Shown piece after piece: positions 61,547 to 64,000 of a stretch of 64,000 bases of DNA. This DNA comes from Oscillospiraceae bacterium (lineage in GTDB: Bacteria; Bacillota; Clostridia; Oscillospirales; Oscillospiraceae), in assembly GCA_017437095.1 (NCBI GenBank), contig JAFSBW010000072.1, positions 1 through 64,000 of the forward strand, given 5' to 3'. The notes under the pieces are model-generated. The model did not search any database and was not told where the DNA came from. It saw only the letters and a program-made list of their open reading frames with translations. The position numbers and the translations under genes were made by a program. Each line of letters starts with the position of its first letter. Positions within the stretch are counted from its first letter, which is position 1.

Positions 61547-63460
61547 ATGGAAAATAAGCCCTATTCTCCGGAAAGCATCAACAATTCCGACCATTTCAGC
61601 GCCGATGAGCTGGCCGCCCAGGTAGATGCCCTGCTGGGGGAAGCTGACAGCCCTGCCGAAGCCCCCGCTGACGGCCCTTCCCAGGAAATTCCCGCAGAAG
61701 CCGCCGCAGCCCCCCAGGTAAATGCGGCCTATCCGCCCCCGCCGGAGGGTTATGTGCTGCGCTATGTGCAGACCCCTCAGGGGTATCAGGCTATGTATGT
61801 TCCCGCCCAGCAGGCGGCCTATGCCCAGCAGGCAGCTTACGCCCAGGCTAACCCCTGGACACCTCCCAGCCAGCCCCGGCAAGAGCCTGCCCAGCGGAGG
61901 CAAAGCTCCAGCCCTAGGCCCTCCCCTGCCCGGCCCGCAGGCGCTTTGAGGGAAAGGCCCCGGAAAAAGCCCTGGGGCAAGATCCTAGGCGCTTGCCTGC
62001 TGAGCGTGGCTGTGGTAGCGCTGGTGGTTTGGGCCGTGGTAGCAGGGTCTACCGCATTGATCCGCAGCTTCGGCGATGACCGCCGGGGCAGCTCTTTGGG
62101 CGGCGACCAGGGCGGCCAATGGGGCGGCGATGGCTACTATGGCGAAGGCTATATCGTAGACGAAAACGGCAACCTGATCCCCAACGGCGGCTTCTCTTTC
62201 AATGAATACAGCTACATCATAGACGAAAACGGAAATCTGGTCATCAGCGATGGCAGCTTCTCTTTCAGTATATACAGTTACACCATAGACGAAAACGGCA
62301 CCATCATATTAGACCCCAACACCAACAGCTCCGGCTTTATTGTCCACAGCAACGGCGATATCGTGGATGAAAACGGCAACATCGTTGGCCGCATCAATGA
62401 TTCTTTCAACCAGGACGGCGAAGACCCCTACTCCCCCATCGACCCGGAAGTCTCTTTGGCCTTTGTCCGCGCCGAGGGTGGGCTGAATATGCGCAGCCAG
62501 CCTGACGGCGAGCGCATAGATACCATCCCCAACGGCTTCCCGGTGTATATGCTGGGCCACCGGGGCAACTGGTTTGAGGTAGACTACCGGGGAAAGCAGG
62601 GCTGGGTCAACGGCGATTATCTGTCCAGCGAGCCGGTAAACGGCACTAAGGCCTACTATGTCCATGCCGAGGGCGGCCTGAATATGCGCGCTGAGCCTAC
62701 CACCGCAAGCGAGCGTGTGGAAAACATCCCCGACGGCACCCAGATCTACAGCCGGGCCCAGTATGACAACTGGGTATTTACCTACTACGGCGGCACCTAC
62801 GGCTGGGTAAGCGCCGACTATATTTCTACCTCTGCATACCGCCCCCAGCCTACCCAGGGCAGCACCTCCGGCGGCTACACCATGGCAGATATCGAAGCCG
62901 CCATGGAAGAAGCAAAGCAGTTCTACCGCTCCCGCAAAGGCAAAGCTCCCTCCGGCGGCCTGCGCTCTGACAGCCTGACGGAAAAGCAGGTAGAAGAGCT
63001 TTACTGGGATGCCGTTGGCCTGGTGGTGGGTATGGATTACTTCCCCGCCGGTCAGTTTGAAACCGTTGTAGGCTCGCTGGAAGTGAAAGACGACCCCTAT
63101 GCATGGTTCTACCAGGTATCCGACCCCAAGATCAAAACCATGGAAGACTGGGCGGATCTGTTCTACAGCACCCTTACCGACGACCTGGCCTGCGATATCC
63201 TTTGCGGCACGCCTATGTTTATGCTGGACGGCAAGATGTACATTTCCGCCGGCGCCATGGGCGATGAGGGCCTGGGAACAGACTATACCATCCGGGTAGA
63301 AGAAGAAAACGGCGGCTATAAGCTCATCATGGATGTGGTCAACACTCGCGAGGACTACTACACCGGCGCAGTTGAGCGCATGGAGTGGACTTTTACCGCC
63401 CATTGCTTCAAAGAAGACGGCGTTTGGGTCTTCGACGATGCCGACACACCCTACCGCTAA
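61547..63460 (+). CDS. Large SH3-domain surface protein
   Basis: The 637-residue protein has a cytoplasmic Pro/Gln/Ala-rich region (1-140), a membrane helix (about 146-168), and an extracellular part. That part begins with a Gly-rich stretch and four [I/V]-DENG-[N/T] repeats (YIVDENGNLI, YIIDENGNLV, YTIDENGTII, DIVDENGNIV). Two bacterial SH3 domains follow (AEGGLNMRSQPDGERIDTIPNG...GWVNGDYL, about 306-355, and AEGGLNMRAEPTTASERVENIPDG...GWVSADYI, about 370-425). The C-terminal 200 residues are an unrecognised globular domain. SH3b domains bind peptidoglycan peptides. Codon use indicates a well-expressed gene. Confidence 0.8.
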   Translation: MENKPYSPESINNSDHFSADELAAQVDALLGEADSPAEAPADGPSQEIPAEAAAAPQVNAAYPPPPEGYVLRYVQTPQGYQAMYVPAQQAAYAQQAAYAQANPWTPPSQPRQEPAQRRQSSSPRPSPARPAGALRERPRKKPWGKILGACLLSVAVVALVVWAVVAGSTALIRSFGDDRRGSSLGGDQGGQWGGDGYYGEGYIVDENGNLIPNGGFSFNEYSYIIDENGNLVISDGSFSFSIYSYTIDENGTIILDPNTNSSGFIVHSNGDIVDENGNIVGRINDSFNQDGEDPYSPIDPEVSLAFVRAEGGLNMRSQPDGERIDTIPNGFPVYMLGHRGNWFEVDYRGKQGWVNGDYLSSEPVNGTKAYYVHAEGGLNMRAEPTTASERVENIPDGTQIYSRAQYDNWVFTYYGGTYGWVSADYISTSAYRPQPTQGSTSGGYTMADIEAAMEEAKQFYRSRKGKAPSGGLRSDSLTEKQVEELYWDAVGLVVGMDYFPAGQFETVVGSLEVKDDPYAWFYQVSDPKIKTMEDWADLFYSTLTDDLACDILCGTPMFMLDGKMYISAGAMGDEGLGTDYTIRVEEENGGYKLIMDVVNTREDYYTGAVERMEWTFTAHCFKEDGVWVFDDADTPYR

Positions 63461-63461
63461 G

Positions 63462-63494
63462 CAATTGACAATTGACAGTTGACAGTTGACAATT
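63462..63494 (+). repeat. Tandem CAATTGACAGTTGA repeat
   Basis: CAATTGA, CAATTGA, CAGTTGA, CAGTTGA, CAATT run consecutively: a 7-bp unit repeated about 4.5 times directly after the SH3 gene. Confidence 0.85.
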
Positions 63495-63678
63495 CCCGCC
63501 CCCATGCCTTCCCCCGGGGGGAAGGTGGCACGGCTTTAGCCGTGACGGATGAGGAATGCGGGCAGAAGCCTTACGATTTTGCATCTGTCCGGGCTTCTTC
63601 CCAAACTTCCACATTTCGCCGTTCCTCACCCGCCCCCTACGGGGGCACCCTCCCCCCGGGGGAGGGTATTCCCGCCCC
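63492..63678. mobile_element. MITE-like element with flanking direct repeats
   Basis: ATTCCCGCCCC occurs at 63492-63502 and again at 63668-63678. Between them, 63503-63667 has imperfect terminal inverted repeats of about 45 bp: the left end CCTTCCCCCGGGGGGAAGG...CGGATGAGG matches the reverse complement of the right end CCTCACCCG...CCCTCCCCCCGGGGGAGG. Each end also folds on itself (CCCCC/GGGGG; GCACGGC-TTTA-GCCGTG; GCCCCC-TAC-GGGGGC). No transposase is inside. Apparent frames through it have no ribosome site. Confidence 0.8.
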
Positions 63679-63713
63679 AATTTGTAATTTATAATTGTTC
63701 TTTCGAGGTTCTT

Positions 63714-64000
63714 ATGGACTACTATGCCCTTGTGGATTTTGTGGTGGATCTTGGCTACCGGCTGGCTATGAACGGCGCCGAGACCTTCCGCGTAGAAGAA
63801 TCCATAACTTACATTCTAAAAACCTACGGCATCAAGGCCGAGGTGTTCGCCATCCCCAACTGCCTTACGGTAAGCATCGAAACGGAAACCGGCAAGCCCA
63901 TGACCCGTATGCGCCGCATTCACGACCACGGCAACGACCTGGACTCTGTTGAGCGCTACAGCAATCTTTCCCGCCGTATCTGCGCCGAAAAGCCGGAGCC
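63714..64000 (+). CDS. ThrE-family threonine/serine exporter, N-terminal part (cut by window end)
   Basis: The window holds the first 95 codons. The sequence LGYRLAMNGAETFRVEESITYIL...IPNCLTVSIETETGKPMTRMRRI is the N-terminal, cytoplasmic domain of the ThrE family (DUF1212), with the conserved NGAET motif. Membrane helices should follow beyond the window. Such proteins export threonine and serine. GAGG lies eight bases before the ATG, and the upstream gap is filled by the MITE-like element. Confidence 0.85.
   Translation, partial: MDYYALVDFVVDLGYRLAMNGAETFRVEESITYILKTYGIKAEVFAIPNCLTVSIETETGKPMTRMRRIHDHGNDLDSVERYSNLSRRICAEKPE

Noticed and set aside
63479..63694. Short frames between the SH3 gene and the exporter
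   Set aside because: They read through the MITE-like palindromes and have no start signals.

Overview
The window is a 64 kb piece of a bacterial chromosome, almost certainly from an anaerobic, probably gut-associated member of the Clostridia (Bacillota). Oscillospirales is my best guess; this rests on gene content and not on a marker-gene match. The evidence is WhiA, RecX next to RecA, a SpoVB-type flippase, DUF1653, DUF1934 and DUF4317 proteins, VanW, DnaE, a flavodiiron protein, Fe-S dehydratases, strong AGGAGG ribosome binding sites and U-rich intrinsic terminators. Genes are dense and sit on both strands. I saw no rRNA, tRNA, transposase, integrase or CRISPR array.

Layout. 0.1-1.4 kb: methylthioadenosine/S-adenosylhomocysteine nucleosidase and LuxS (activated methyl cycle). 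1.5-8.8 kb: a deacetylase-like membrane protein that has lost its catalytic histidines, a MacB-like ABC transporter, uvrB (TTG start) and radC. 8.9-17.2 kb: a soluble kinase-like protein without its phospho-acceptor histidine, uvrA, pth and mfd. 17.3-22.5 kb: cell-wall genes (VanW protein, DUF1934, ddl, murC). 22.8-25.4 kb: a polar amino-acid ABC importer behind a consensus promoter. 26.4-28.5 kb: nth and a SpoVB-like flippase. 28.7-30.6 kb: glyA under a tandem glycine riboswitch, then trxA.

30.6-35.3 kb holds the most interesting metabolic locus. An SDR dehydrogenase is divergent from an operon of an Fe-S/FMN/FAD ene-reductase plus both subunits of an aconitase-X-type dehydratase. Together these could reduce, dehydrate and hydrogenate a hydroxy or oxo acid; the substrate is unknown. 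35.4-43.7 kb: flavodiiron protein, ZIP transporter, an HxxxDG acyltransferase paired with a membrane protein, cysteine desulfidase, a cytidylate-kinase-like protein and two proteins of unknown role. 43.9-57.0 kb: a long minus-strand housekeeping block (pgsA, rimO, recX, recA, prmC, DUF1385, sensor kinase, response regulator, dnaE, whiA, murB). 57.4-58.9 kb: an isolated phage-type helicase loader and replisome organiser. 59.3-63.5 kb: small envelope proteins, an orotidine-decarboxylase-fold protein without catalytic residues and an SH3-domain protein. The window ends inside a ThrE-like exporter gene.

The most striking non-coding feature lies right of 41 kb. Intergenic gaps carry several families of small structured repeats. 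Three arrays (41.6, 50.5 and 57.2 kb) are strings of micro-hairpins whose stems all differ but whose short linkers are constant (ATGAATT/AATTCAT in two arrays, TCGATAT in the third). Others are folded-back GAAGATTGA repeats, AATTACAAATTAC runs, short GGGACGGG/CCCGTCCC palindromes and one MITE-like element with an 11-bp flanking direct repeat.
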